NCBI GenBank assembly: GCA_041608775.1
Contig: JBFISC010000015.1
Span: forward strand, 1-27,207
Length of the DNA: 27,207 nucleotides
Reading direction: 5' to 3'
From: UBA7803 sp041608775
GTDB taxonomy: Bacteria; Pseudomonadota; Gammaproteobacteria; Pseudomonadales; Azotimanducaceae
A program made the translations under genes and the position numbers. Of this stretch, positions 7,772 through 15,559 are shown one piece after another. Within the stretch, counting starts at the first letter, position 1, and the number at the start of each line of letters is the position of its first letter. The notes beneath the pieces were generated by a model. The model was not told where the DNA came from. It was given only the letters and a program-made list of their open reading frames with translations, and made no database searches.

Positions 7772-9763
7772 ATGCCCGATGCCGCCGCACCGCCCTCCGG
7801 GCAGGGACTCGACGACGCCCCCCGTTTGGGCGTGTGTTACTACCCCGAGCACTGGCCCGAAGCCTGGTGGCCGGACGACGCCCGGCGGATGCGTGAGCTC
7901 GGCATCACGGTGGTGCGCATCGGCGAGTTTGCCTGGAGCCGACTCGAGCCGCGCCGGGGCGAGCTGCACTGGGCTTGGCTCGACCGGGCCATCGAGGTGC
8001 TGGCGGGGGCCGGGCTGCAGGTGGTGCTGGGTACGCCCACCGCCTGCCCGCCGAAGTGGCTGGTAGACGAGTGCCCCGACATTCTGCCCGCAGACGAGGC
8101 CGGACGACCGCGCAAGTTCGGGTCCCGCCGCCACTACTGCTTCTCCAGCGACACGTACCGGCAGGAGGCCCGCCGCATCGTCAGCGCGCTGGCGGCACGC
8201 TACGGCACGCACCCCGCCGTGGTTGCCTGGCAGACGGACAACGAGTTCGGCTGCCACGCCACCGTGACCAGTCATGGCCCCGCTGCGGTGAGCGGGTTCC
8301 GGCGCTGGCTGGAACGACGCTACGGCAGCATCGCTGCGCTGAACCGGGCCTGGGGCACCGTGTTCTGGAGTCAGGAGTACGCGAGCTTCGCGGAGGTGGA
8401 CACGCCCGTGCACACGGTCACCGAGGCCAATCCTGCCCACCGGCTGGACTTCCAGCGCTTCTCCTCGGATCAGGTGGTGAGCTTCAACCGGGAGCAGGTG
8501 GACATCATCGGCGCCGCCTCGCCGGGCCGGGCGGTGACTCACAACTTCATGGGGCTGTTCACGGATTTCGACCACTTCGCGATGGGTCGGGATCTGGCGG
8601 TCGCCAGCTGGGACAGCTACCCGCTGGGCTTCCTCCAGCAGTGGCGCTACGACGAGGCGGATCGACGTCTCTACCGGCGCCAGGGTCATCCCGATTTCGC
8701 CGCCTTCCACCACGATCTCTACCGGGCCGTCGGGCGGGGTCGGATGTGGGTGATGGAGCAGCAGCCCGGACCGGTGAACTGGGCCTCGCACAACGCCGCG
8801 CCGCTACCCGGCATGGTGCGGCTGTGGGTCTGGGAAGCCATCGCTCACGGGGCCGAGCTGGTGTCGCTGTTCCGCTGGCGCCGGGCGCCGTTCGCTCAGG
8901 AGCAGATGCATGCCGGGCTGCTGAACGTGGACGGCGAGCTGGACCAGGGCGGGGCGGAGGTTGCTCAGGTTCGTGACGAGCTGGCGCGCCTGGCGCCGCT
9001 GCCGCCGGTGCAGCCGGGTCAGGTGGCGCTGCTGTTCGACTACGCGGCCTGCTGGGTGACCGACATCCAACCGCAGTCGGCCGGGTTCTCAGCGCTCAGG
9101 CTGACGCTGGCCTGCTACTCGGCCTGGCGTCGGCTGGGGATCGACGTGGACGTGGTGCACCCGAGCGCCGACCTGTCCGGCTACCGCGCGGTGATGCTGC
9201 CGTGTCTGCCCATCGTCGCCGATGAGCTGGTCGCCCGGCTGCAGCGGCTCGACGTGCCGGTGCTGGCAGGTCCGCGCAGCGGCAGCAAGACCGAGGACTT
9301 CTCCGTGCCCGCGCGGGTAGAGCCCGGCCCGCTGCGCGACTGGCTGCCGGTGCGGGTGGCCCGCGTGGATGGCCTGGGGCGGGGCGTCGCGGTGGGGCTG
9401 CGCCAGCAGCCCGGCAGCGTGCACACCTGGCGTGAGCAGGTCGACTCGCCGTTGGAGCCGCTCGTGTGCACCAACGAGGGCGACGGGGTGTGGTACGCAC
9501 ACGAACGCCGGCACTATCTCGCGGCGTGCCCGGACGAGGCGTTTCTCGACGTGGTGGTTCGGCGGCTCGCCGAGGAAGCGGGGCTGACCCCGCTCATCCT
9601 CGAGCCCGGGGTTCGGGTGCGCCGCCGCGGCAGACTGATGTTCGCCTTCAACTACGCCGACGACGTTCGCGGTGTGCCGGTACCGGACGCGCCGCTGCTG
9701 CTCGGAGAACCGCGTCTGCCGCCCGGCGGTGTGGCCGTCTGGCGCGACCCGGAGGCCGGCTAG
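7772..9763 (+). CDS. Beta-galactosidase, glycoside hydrolase family 42
   Basis: A 663-residue protein with the GH42 layout: catalytic barrel (about 18-390), trimerisation domain with a Rossmann-like fold (about 395-600), and a short C-terminal beta domain. The N-terminal GVCYYPEHWPEAWW segment is typical of the family. The acid/base is Glu158 in WQTDNEFG and the nucleophile is Glu329 in WVMEQQPG. There is no signal peptide, so it acts on imported galactosides in the cytoplasm. ATG is preceded by a weak GGGATCGCC. It diverges from galK. At its end the CTAG at 9760-9763 provides the TAG stop for this gene and, on the other strand, the TAG stop of the convergent hydrolase. Confidence 0.94.
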   Translation: MPDAAAPPSGQGLDDAPRLGVCYYPEHWPEAWWPDDARRMRELGITVVRIGEFAWSRLEPRRGELHWAWLDRAIEVLAGAGLQVVLGTPTACPPKWLVDECPDILPADEAGRPRKFGSRRHYCFSSDTYRQEARRIVSALAARYGTHPAVVAWQTDNEFGCHATVTSHGPAAVSGFRRWLERRYGSIAALNRAWGTVFWSQEYASFAEVDTPVHTVTEANPAHRLDFQRFSSDQVVSFNREQVDIIGAASPGRAVTHNFMGLFTDFDHFAMGRDLAVASWDSYPLGFLQQWRYDEADRRLYRRQGHPDFAAFHHDLYRAVGRGRMWVMEQQPGPVNWASHNAAPLPGMVRLWVWEAIAHGAELVSLFRWRRAPFAQEQMHAGLLNVDGELDQGGAEVAQVRDELARLAPLPPVQPGQVALLFDYAACWVTDIQPQSAGFSALRLTLACYSAWRRLGIDVDVVHPSADLSGYRAVMLPCLPIVADELVARLQRLDVPVLAGPRSGSKTEDFSVPARVEPGPLRDWLPVRVARVDGLGRGVAVGLRQQPGSVHTWREQVDSPLEPLVCTNEGDGVWYAHERRHYLAACPDEAFLDVVVRRLAEEAGLTPLILEPGVRVRRRGRLMFAFNYADDVRGVPVPDAPLLLGEPRLPPGGVAVWRDPEAG

Positions 9764-10623
9764 CGGCGCTGGTCCCGGCGCAGCCGCTGGAGCTGGCGGC
9801 GGACGGCGCTCACGGCGCGTCGCAGCCAGCCGAAGCGCCGGGGCGCGGCCGGTTCCCGCGTGTGCAGGAACCCGGCGATGTCTTTGATCAGTTTGCGCAC
9901 GCCGCCGAGAAACTCCATCTGCATGAAGCCGTGGGGCATGGCGGCGGCCTCGACGTAGCGGTGCTCGGTCCCGCAGGCCGCCAGCGCATCGCGCAGCCGG
10001 CGGCTCTGCTCGAGCAGCGGATCCTGGCGGCCGACGACGATGTAGCAGGGCGGCAGCGCGTGAGCACCGTGAATCGGGCTGACCCTGGGGTCGTCGAAGA
10101 TCTCGGCGGGAAGCTCCGGCAGGTACGCGCGGTGGATGCTGCGGTTGGCCGCCGCGCTGCCCATGTCGCGCTTGTCGATGACGCCGTAGATGAGAGCCAG
10201 CGCCTGGACGGCGGGGCCCCGGCTACGGCGGCCGAGCTCCAGCGCGGTGGCGGCGGCCAGGTTGCCGCCCGCGGAGTCGCCGCCGATGAACAGGCGGGTG
10301 GCATCGCCACCGAAGCGGTTGGCGTTGGCGGCCGCCCAGTCGACGGCGGCCAGACAGTCATCCAGCGCGGCGGGGAACGGGTGCTCCGGGGCGAGCCGGT
10401 AGTCCACGCTCATCACCAGCAGCCCGGCTTCGGCGAAGCGAGCCGTGAGCTTGTGATGGCTCGCCGGACTGCCGGCCACCCAGGCGCCCCCGTGCAGGTA
10501 GACGAGCACCGGATGCGGACCGGTGGCCCTCGGCAGCAGCACGTCCAGAGTGGCGGTGCTCGGTTCCGCGTAACGGATGCCCCGGTGATGGCCGGCCAGC
10601 TCCGGGAGGCCGGTGTTCAGCAT
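9760..10623 (-). CDS. Alpha/beta-hydrolase, hormone-sensitive-lipase (HSL) type esterase
   Basis: A serine hydrolase of the alpha/beta-hydrolase-3 / HSL group. The oxyanion motif HGGAW is at residues 44-48, VDYRLAPEHPFPAA near 73-86 is diagnostic, and the nucleophile elbow GGDSAGG is at 114-120 with Ser117. An acidic residue in VGRQDPL and His in AAMPHGFMQ complete a plausible triad. From ATG 10623 the protein has 287 residues and a basic Arg-rich tail. The same frame stays open upstream to a TAG at about 10819-10821, and the extension reads like protein (ALDAEVRSDLSVSALRL near 10630-10700). It has no ATG, GTG or TTG, so the true start is uncertain. The family acts on short acyl esters; the substrate is unknown. 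Confidence 0.85.
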   Translation of the reverse strand: MLNTGLPELAGHHRGIRYAEPSTATLDVLLPRATGPHPVLVYLHGGAWVAGSPASHHKLTARFAEAGLLVMSVDYRLAPEHPFPAALDDCLAAVDWAAANANRFGGDATRLFIGGDSAGGNLAAATALELGRRSRGPAVQALALIYGVIDKRDMGSAAANRSIHRAYLPELPAEIFDDPRVSPIHGAHALPPCYIVVGRQDPLLEQSRRLRDALAACGTEHRYVEAAAMPHGFMQMEFLGGVRKLIKDIAGFLHTREPAAPRRFGWLRRAVSAVRRQLQRLRRDQRR

Positions 10624-10808
10624 CCGGGTGAGGGAATCGAAGGTGAGACGCAGGGCGCTGACGCTGAGGTCGCTCCGGACTTCGGCGTCCAGCGCCTCGC
10701 GGATGCGGCCGGCATCGCTGGTGGGGCCTGAAGCGGCTCGTCGTGGTCGGCTGGACTGGCTATCCGCGGTCAGGACCGCATCCTCGTGGTTACTGCTCAG
10801 CGCGTTGT

Positions 10809-10856
10809 ATTGCGCAATCTAAATGCGTAGTGCATTAGTGCAGCGCAACATTGCGC
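10809..10856. promoter_or_regulatory. Cluster of palindromes and a direct repeat upstream of the hydrolase
   Basis: Within 48 bases there is a perfect 10-bp palindrome ATTGCGCAAT (10809-10818), the direct repeat TAGTGCA (10828-10834 and 10836-10842, one base apart), and an inverted repeat GCGCAA-CA-TTGCGC (10843-10856). The stretch is distinctly AT-richer than its surroundings. It lies between two minus-strand genes, upstream of the hydrolase, and is best read as promoter/operator DNA. The binding protein is unknown. Confidence 0.45.
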
Positions 10857-10891
10857 GGCATGTTACCACCAGGTTCCGGCCGGGACACCAA

Positions 10892-11110
10892 TCAATCGAT
10901 GGGAGAAACCTCCTTCATCACCGCCATGGTGTCCTCGTTCACCACGCCGGCGGGATCGTAGAGGGTGCCGTCATCGGCGTCGCGGTAGACGCTGATCGCG
11001 AAGATCGTGAACAGGGTGAGGGCCACAGCGACGGAAAGCATCATGGTCACGGGGACGATGCGGGTCTTCTCCGCAATGGCGTCGAGTTCTTTCTGAACCG
11101 GATCGGTCAT
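10892..11110 (-). CDS. Small single-helix membrane protein of unknown function
   Basis: A 72-residue protein whose ATG at 11110 is preceded by a strong AAGGAG Shine-Dalgarno 7 nt upstream. This start is far better than any longer reading of the frame. A charged N-terminus (MTDPVQKELDAIAEKTR) precedes one hydrophobic helix at about residues 18-39 (IVPVTMMLSVAVALTLF). An acidic C-terminal tail, presumably periplasmic, contains YRDADDGTLYDPAGVV. I do not recognise a family. It is the third gene of a minus-strand run after two cytochromes c, separated by 86 bases, so a role as a membrane anchor or partner for these cytochromes is possible but only inferred from position. Confidence 0.66.
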   Translation of the reverse strand: MTDPVQKELDAIAEKTRIVPVTMMLSVAVALTLFTIFAISVYRDADDGTLYDPAGVVNEDTMAVMKEVSPID

Positions 11111-11196
11111 GGCGTTTCTCCTTTTTTGGCGGGGGTGGGCAGGCGTCCGGGTGGCGAAGCCGTGAAACCTGGTCGGCCAGGTCCCGGCCGCCGGTT

Positions 11197-11514
11197 CTAC
11201 TGGGCGGCGTAGAACGCGGCGAGGTCGGCGATCTCCGCGCGGGTCAGGCCCGCCGCCTGCGCGTTCATGATGGCGTTCTGGCGCTCGCCGGTCTGATACT
11301 TCACCAGCTGCACCCGGAGGTAGCGTGGCCACTGGCCGGCGAGGTTCGGGAACGACGGCGCCAGGCTCACGCCTTCCGCGCCGTGGCAGGCAACGCAGCC
11401 TTTTTCCTTGGCCAGGGCGGCGCCGCGGGCGACCGGGTCACCGCCGAGATCGCAGCCGCTGACGAAGACCAGGGCGGTGACGGCAGTCAGGGTTCGCAGG
11501 GCGGTTCGTTTCAT
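11197..11514 (-). CDS. Monohaem cytochrome c lipoprotein (c4-like)
   Basis: A 105-residue class I cytochrome c. The signal peptide ends in a lipobox-like VSGC (Cys21), so the mature protein is probably lipid-anchored facing the periplasm. The haem site is CVACH at about residues 40-44 and the likely distal Met is in NAIMNAQA. The pattern CHG-x-G ... PNLAGQ ... Y-x-x-x-Q-L ... EIADLAAFY matches one half of dihaem cytochrome c4. Its ATG overlaps the stop of the upstream cytochrome gene in ATGA, which points to coupled translation and a working pair. A role in periplasmic electron transfer follows from the family; partners are not visible. Confidence 0.88.
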   Translation of the reverse strand: MKRTALRTLTAVTALVFVSGCDLGGDPVARGAALAKEKGCVACHGAEGVSLAPSFPNLAGQWPRYLRVQLVKYQTGERQNAIMNAQAAGLTRAEIADLAAFYAAQ

Positions 11515-11873
11515 CGTCGCTGCTCGCTGAAATAGGACGCCAGGTCGGCGATCTCGTCATCGTCGAGATGCACCGCCTGAGCGTTCATCTGGTTGCCGGG
11601 CTCCACCGCGCTGCGGAAGTAGTTCAGCCGCGCCTCGAGATAGGCTGCGTGTTGCCCGGCGAGATTGGGGTAACGCCCGTCGTTGGAGATTCCGCGCTCG
11701 CCGTGACAGGTCATGCAGTGATACTCGAAGGCCAGCGCTTCGCCGCGTTTCGCGTCGGCGCCCCAGGCGGGCAGGCTCGCGGCGACGGCGGCGGCGAGCA
11801 GCAGCATCGGGATCAGGCCGCCGGGTGCGGGCAGCGGCAGCGGGCGGCGGTATGGGCGGCGGATTAGCTTCAT
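11511..11873 (-). CDS. Exported monohaem cytochrome c (c4-like)
   Basis: About 120 residues from ATG 11873 (MKLIRRPYRR); an ATG four codons earlier at 11885 is also possible. A basic N-terminus and the hydrophobic run MLLLAAAVAASLPAWGA form a Sec signal peptide. Haem-binding CMTCH follows, with a likely distal Met in GNQMNAQAV. The segments RYPNLAGQHAAYLEARL and DDEIADLASYF again match a cytochrome c4 half. It is the first gene of a three-gene minus-strand run (two cytochromes and a one-helix protein). A perfect inverted repeat around a TTGACA box lies just upstream. No clear Shine-Dalgarno precedes either ATG, so the exact start is unsure. Confidence 0.85.
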   Translation of the reverse strand: MKLIRRPYRRPLPLPAPGGLIPMLLLAAAVAASLPAWGADAKRGEALAFEYHCMTCHGERGISNDGRYPNLAGQHAAYLEARLNYFRSAVEPGNQMNAQAVHLDDDEIADLASYFSEQRR

Positions 11874-11890
11874 GGCGCGGAGCATGGCAG

Positions 11891-11923
11891 TGTCCAGGTG
11901 AAGTCCATGTCAAAACCTGGACA
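11891..11923 (-). promoter_or_regulatory. Inverted repeat flanking a TTGACA -35 box upstream of the cytochrome genes
   Basis: TGTCCAGGT (11891-11899) and ACCTGGACA (11915-11923) form a perfect 9-bp inverted repeat with a 15-base centre. The centre contains a consensus TTGACA on the minus strand (11913-11908), directed at the cytochrome genes. No good -10 box is seen at 17-18 bases. The arrangement looks like an operator spanning a promoter, and it could also affect the divergent exonuclease-ligase genes. Confidence 0.45.
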
Positions 11924-11993
11924 AAAGCCGGGGCTCCGCTGTGACCCGGTCGGCGCCTGTCATCGTCGGCGCCGGCATGGTAAAGAGTGGCGG

Positions 11994-12998
11994 ATGCGGT
12001 CTCCGCTCATCGAGCTCAGCGCCAGCGGCCTGTACTGTGCCGCCGGCGATTTTCACATCGACCCCTGGCGTCCCGTGCCGCGGGCGGTGATCACCCACGC
12101 CCATGCCGACCACGCCCGGCCCGGCTCCCAGCGCTACTTCACTCAGCGCCACGGTGTCCGGCTGCTCGAGCGCCGGCTCGGATCGGATCAGGTGGCCGGT
12201 CTGGAGTACGGAGAGCGGCTGCGTTTCGGCGAGGTGGAGGTGACTCTTCACCCGGCCGGGCACGTCCTCGGTTCCGCGCAGGTGCGCGTCGCTGGCCGGG
12301 CCGAGGTCTGGGTCGTGTCCGGAGACTTCAAGCGCCAGGCGGATCCGACCTGCGCGCCGTTCGAGCCGGTACCCTGCGACGTGCTCATCACCGAAGCGAC
12401 CTTCGCGCTGCCGGTCTACCGCTGGCCGGAAACGGCCGACGTGGCGCGGGAGGTGCTGAACTGGTGGCAGGACAACGCCGCTCGCCGCGTGCCCAGCGTG
12501 CTTTTCTGCTACGCCCTGGGCAAGGCCCAGCGGCTGCTGGCGGAGCTGCCGCAACCGCCACCGGCGCCGATCTACACCCATGGCGCCGTCGAGGCCATCA
12601 ACGAGATCTACCGGACGGAAGGGGTGGCGCTGCCCGCGACCGAGCGCGTGGACGATGGCGACCAGGACTACGCGCGGGCGCTGATCGTGGCGCCGCCGGG
12701 CGCCGCGGGCTCGCCGTGGATGAAGCGCTTCGGCGACGCCGCCACGGGGTTCTGCTCGGGATGGATGCTGCTGCGCGGCAATCGCCGGCGGCGCGGCTAC
12801 GACCGCGGCTTCGTCGTCTCGGACCACGCCGACTGGCCGGGGCTCGTCGACAGCATCGAGTCGAGCGGCGCCCGGCGGGTGCTCACCACCCACGGTCAGA
12901 GCGATCTGCTGGCCCGGTTTCTGCGCGAGCGTGGGCTCGATGCCGCGCCGGTGGCCACGGAGTTCGAGGGCGAGGCCGGCGGCGATGCAGCGCTTTAG
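11994..12998 (+). CDS. Ligase-associated metallo-beta-lactamase-fold DNA exonuclease
   Basis: A 334-residue MBL-fold/beta-CASP-like nuclease of the ligase-associated exonuclease family. The metal-binding HAHADH is at residues 35-40. HPAGHVLGSAQ, SGDFKRQ, VVSDHADWPGL and TTHGQ follow in the expected order. The start is taken as ATG 11994 because GAGTGG lies just upstream and the family begins with this sequence (MRSPLIELSASGLY). A longer frame upstream reads as low-complexity Arg-rich sequence. The gene overlaps the ATP-dependent ligase by 14 bases, the usual pairing. In many bacteria this pair travels with an Lhr-type helicase and a PdeM phosphoesterase; neither is in this window. Confidence 0.9.
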   Translation: MRSPLIELSASGLYCAAGDFHIDPWRPVPRAVITHAHADHARPGSQRYFTQRHGVRLLERRLGSDQVAGLEYGERLRFGEVEVTLHPAGHVLGSAQVRVAGRAEVWVVSGDFKRQADPTCAPFEPVPCDVLITEATFALPVYRWPETADVAREVLNWWQDNAARRVPSVLFCYALGKAQRLLAELPQPPPAPIYTHGAVEAINEIYRTEGVALPATERVDDGDQDYARALIVAPPGAAGSPWMKRFGDAATGFCSGWMLLRGNRRRRGYDRGFVVSDHADWPGLVDSIESSGARRVLTTHGQSDLLARFLRERGLDAAPVATEFEGEAGGDAAL

Positions 12999-14631
12999 CG
13001 CGCTTTACCAGAGCCTGGACGAGACCACGTCCACCAACGCCAAGGTCGACGCCATGGCGGCGTATTTCCGCACCGCCCCGCCGGAAGACGGCGCCTGGGC
13101 CGTGTACTTCCTTTCCGGCCGCCGGCTGAAACGGCTGGTGGGTGGCGCGCGGTTGCGCCGGCTGCTGGTCGAGACGCTGGACCATCCCGAGTGGCTGACC
13201 CTTGCGTGCTATGCCGAGGTCGGCGATCTGGCGGAGACCGTGGCGCTGCTGGTGGACGGTGATGCCGACCCCGGCGCCGGAAGGCTGGCCGGCAACGACC
13301 GCGAGGCCGCGGGTCAGGCACCGGGACTGGCGGCGCTGATCGAGACCGAGCTACTGCCCCTGGGCGGTCTCGACGAGGCGGAGCAGGGGGAACGGATCCA
13401 GGTCTGGTGGCGCCGGCTGGCGCGTCGGGAACGGTTCCTGTTCACCAAGCTCCTCACCGGGGCGCTGCGGGTGGGCGTGTCGCAGCTGCTGGTGGCGCGC
13501 GCGCTCGCGTCGGCCTTCGAGCTGCCGCGCGCCACCATCGCGCACCGGCTGATGGGCGACTGGCAGCCGACGCCGGGGTTCTTCGCCGAGCTCACCGGCC
13601 CGGATGACGGGAGCGTCGCGGTGTCCCGGCCGTACCCGTTCTTTCTGGCTTCGCCGCTGGAGAAGGCGCCGGACGCCCTCGGTCCGGCCGCGGGCTGGCT
13701 GGCGGAATGGAAGTGGGACGGCATTCGTGCCCAGCTGATCAGGCGGCGCGGCCGGACGTTTCTCTGGAGTCGCGGCGAGGAGCTGATCACGGAACGCTTC
13801 CCCGAGGTGGTGGCCCAGGCGGAACGGCTGCCCGATGGCACCGTGCTGGACGGCGAGCTGGTGGCCTGGCACGAAGGCGTTCTGCCGTTCGCCGAGCTCC
13901 AGCGCCGGCTCGGCCGCAAGCGGGTGGGCCCCAAGCTGCTCGAGGCCGTTCCGGTCCGGCTGATCGCCTACGATTGTCTCGAGATCGGCGGCCGCGACGT
14001 GCGCGACAGCCCTCAGGTTGTCCGCCGCGCCAGCCTCGAGCAGGTCGCGGCGGCGGCGGACATCGAGCTGTCGCCGCTGCTGGCCTTCGACAGCTGGACC
14101 GCCCTCGCAGCCACCAGGGACCAGTCCAGGGCGCTCGGTGTTGAGGGGCTGATGCTGAAACGCGGGGACGCGGTCTACGAAGTCGGACGGCGTCGCGGCG
14201 GCTGGTGGAAATGGAAGGTGGACCCGCTCAGCATCGACGCGGTGCTGATCTATGCTCAGGCCGGCCATGGCCGGCGCGCATCGCTGTTCACCGACTACAC
14301 GTTCGCGGTCCCGGACGATGCCGGCGAGCTGAAACCGATCGCCAAAGCCTACTCCGGCCTCAACGATGCCGAGATCCGCGAGCTCGATCGCTGGATCCGC
14401 CGCAACACCCTGGAACGCTTCGGCCCGGTGCGCGCGGTGCCCGCCGAGCAGGTGTTCGAGATCTCCTTCGAGGGCATCGCCGAGTCGTCGCGGCACAAAT
14501 CCGGGCTGGCGCTGCGCTTTCCCCGGATCCGGCGCTGGCGGCGCGATGCGGATGCGGCCAGCATCGACAGCCTGGCCGATGTGCGCCGCCTGCTGACACT
14601 CGGCGGCAGCGCGAGCCCGCTGGCGGATTGA
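12985..14631 (+). CDS. ATP-dependent DNA ligase (bacterial exonuclease-linked type)
   Basis: Seals nicked DNA using ATP. From ATG 12985 the protein has 548 residues: an N-terminal DNA-binding domain (about 1-200), nucleotidyltransferase domain (about 210-420) and OB domain (about 425-548). Motif I is EWKWDGIR (241-248) with the adenylated Lys243. DGELV (289-293), EGLMLKR (about 383-389) and WWKWK supply motifs III, IV and V. The start overlaps the exonuclease gene by 14 bases, and the N-terminal MQRFSALYQSLDETTSTNAK is typical of the group. The gene ends one base from the stop of the convergent nei. The family is thought to act in a DNA damage response with the linked exonuclease. Confidence 0.95.
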   Translation: MQRFSALYQSLDETTSTNAKVDAMAAYFRTAPPEDGAWAVYFLSGRRLKRLVGGARLRRLLVETLDHPEWLTLACYAEVGDLAETVALLVDGDADPGAGRLAGNDREAAGQAPGLAALIETELLPLGGLDEAEQGERIQVWWRRLARRERFLFTKLLTGALRVGVSQLLVARALASAFELPRATIAHRLMGDWQPTPGFFAELTGPDDGSVAVSRPYPFFLASPLEKAPDALGPAAGWLAEWKWDGIRAQLIRRRGRTFLWSRGEELITERFPEVVAQAERLPDGTVLDGELVAWHEGVLPFAELQRRLGRKRVGPKLLEAVPVRLIAYDCLEIGGRDVRDSPQVVRRASLEQVAAAADIELSPLLAFDSWTALAATRDQSRALGVEGLMLKRGDAVYEVGRRRGGWWKWKVDPLSIDAVLIYAQAGHGRRASLFTDYTFAVPDDAGELKPIAKAYSGLNDAEIRELDRWIRRNTLERFGPVRAVPAEQVFEISFEGIAESSRHKSGLALRFPRIRRWRRDADAASIDSLADVRRLLTLGGSASPLAD

Positions 14632-14632
14632 G

Positions 14633-15460
14633 TCAGGCGCCGGCGGTCTGGCAGCCAGGGCACCAGTACAGGCGTCGCGAGCTCGCGGCCACCCGCTCGA
14701 TCACCTCGCCGCAGCGGTAGCAGAGCTCGCCCTGCCGGGCGAACACGGCGAACCGGTGGGCGGCCCGCCGCAGGCCGCGGCGTTTCAGCGCGGCCACCCG
14801 CGACGGCGGGTTGGTGATGCCGCCGGTGCGGTAGGCGCGATTGCCGATGGTCAGGGTGCTGCGCGCCAGGCGGCCGATGTCGGCGTTGCCGAGTTCCGCC
14901 GGCCGGGCCCGGGGGTGGATGCGGGCGTGAAACAGGATCTCCGAGCGCAGGTAGTTGCCGACCCCGGCGATGAACCCCTGGTCCAGGTACAGACCCACCA
15001 CGGCCCGGCGCCGGAACGTCGGGCTGCGCAGTCGCGCCGCGACGGCCCTGCCGGTGAGGTCCGGGCCGAGCAGATCCGGGCCGATCCGGCGCAGGAACGG
15101 ATGGCTGCCGAGGGCGTCCGCGTCGAGCACCTCGATCTCCGAGGCGCTGTAGAGCAGGGCGCTGTGGTCCTCGGTGTGCAGGGCGACCCGGAGGCTCCGG
15201 TTGGTGCGCGGCAGATCGTCGCGTTGGCGCACGTACCAGCGTCCGTAGAGCTGGTTGTGCGAGTACAGGCTCAGGCCGTTGTCGAAGTGGGTAAGCAGCG
15301 CCTTGCCGCGGGTCTCGATGGCGGTGACGGTGCATCCGGTGAGCGTCGGCCCGAAGCGTTTCAGTCGCGGCAGGCCGAAGTGCACCGAGGCCAGCCGCCG
15401 GCCGGCGAGCACCGCGGCGATGCGGTCGGCCTCGCGACGGATTTCCGGGCCTTCAGGCAC
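14633..15460 (-). CDS. nei: Endonuclease VIII, bifunctional DNA glycosylase/AP lyase
   Basis: Removes oxidised pyrimidines and cleaves the abasic site. The 275-residue protein begins MPEGPEIRREAD, in which Pro (N-terminal after Met removal) is the Schiff-base nucleophile and Glu the general acid. ETRGKALLTHF contains the conserved Lys, and LYSHNQLYGRW distinguishes Nei from Fpg. The helix-two-turn-helix GVGNYLRSEILF is present. The C-terminal zinc finger CYRC ... WCPGC is intact. It is convergent with, and one base from, the ATP-dependent ligase, which makes a compact repair neighbourhood, although it is transcribed separately. Confidence 0.95.
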   Translation of the reverse strand: MPEGPEIRREADRIAAVLAGRRLASVHFGLPRLKRFGPTLTGCTVTAIETRGKALLTHFDNGLSLYSHNQLYGRWYVRQRDDLPRTNRSLRVALHTEDHSALLYSASEIEVLDADALGSHPFLRRIGPDLLGPDLTGRAVAARLRSPTFRRRAVVGLYLDQGFIAGVGNYLRSEILFHARIHPRARPAELGNADIGRLARSTLTIGNRAYRTGGITNPPSRVAALKRRGLRRAAHRFAVFARQGELCYRCGEVIERVAASSRRLYWCPGCQTAGA

Positions 15461-15547
15461 GGCGGGGAAAGCGTGTCGTCATGGTCGGGAACCTCTGGCC
15501 TGCGGCCCGTCTAACGGAATTGAGCCGGCATCGCCGGCAGAGATTCC

Positions 15548-15553
15548 AGGAGG
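15548..15553 (+). promoter_or_regulatory. Strong ribosome binding site that fixes the DUF2256 start
   Basis: A full AGGAGG lies 6 bases upstream of GTG 15560. It supports translation of the very short DUF2256 gene rather than the longer open frame that runs across the same bases and into the photolyase-like gene. Confidence 0.7.
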
Positions 15554-15559
15554 ATCCGT

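Noticed and set aside
10828..10842. TAGTGCA direct repeat as a PHA-regulator (PhaR-like TGC-rich) site linked to the phasin
   Set aside because: The phasin upstream region at 1624-1745 has no matching repeat and the hydrolase has no PHA depolymerase features, so the link is not supported.
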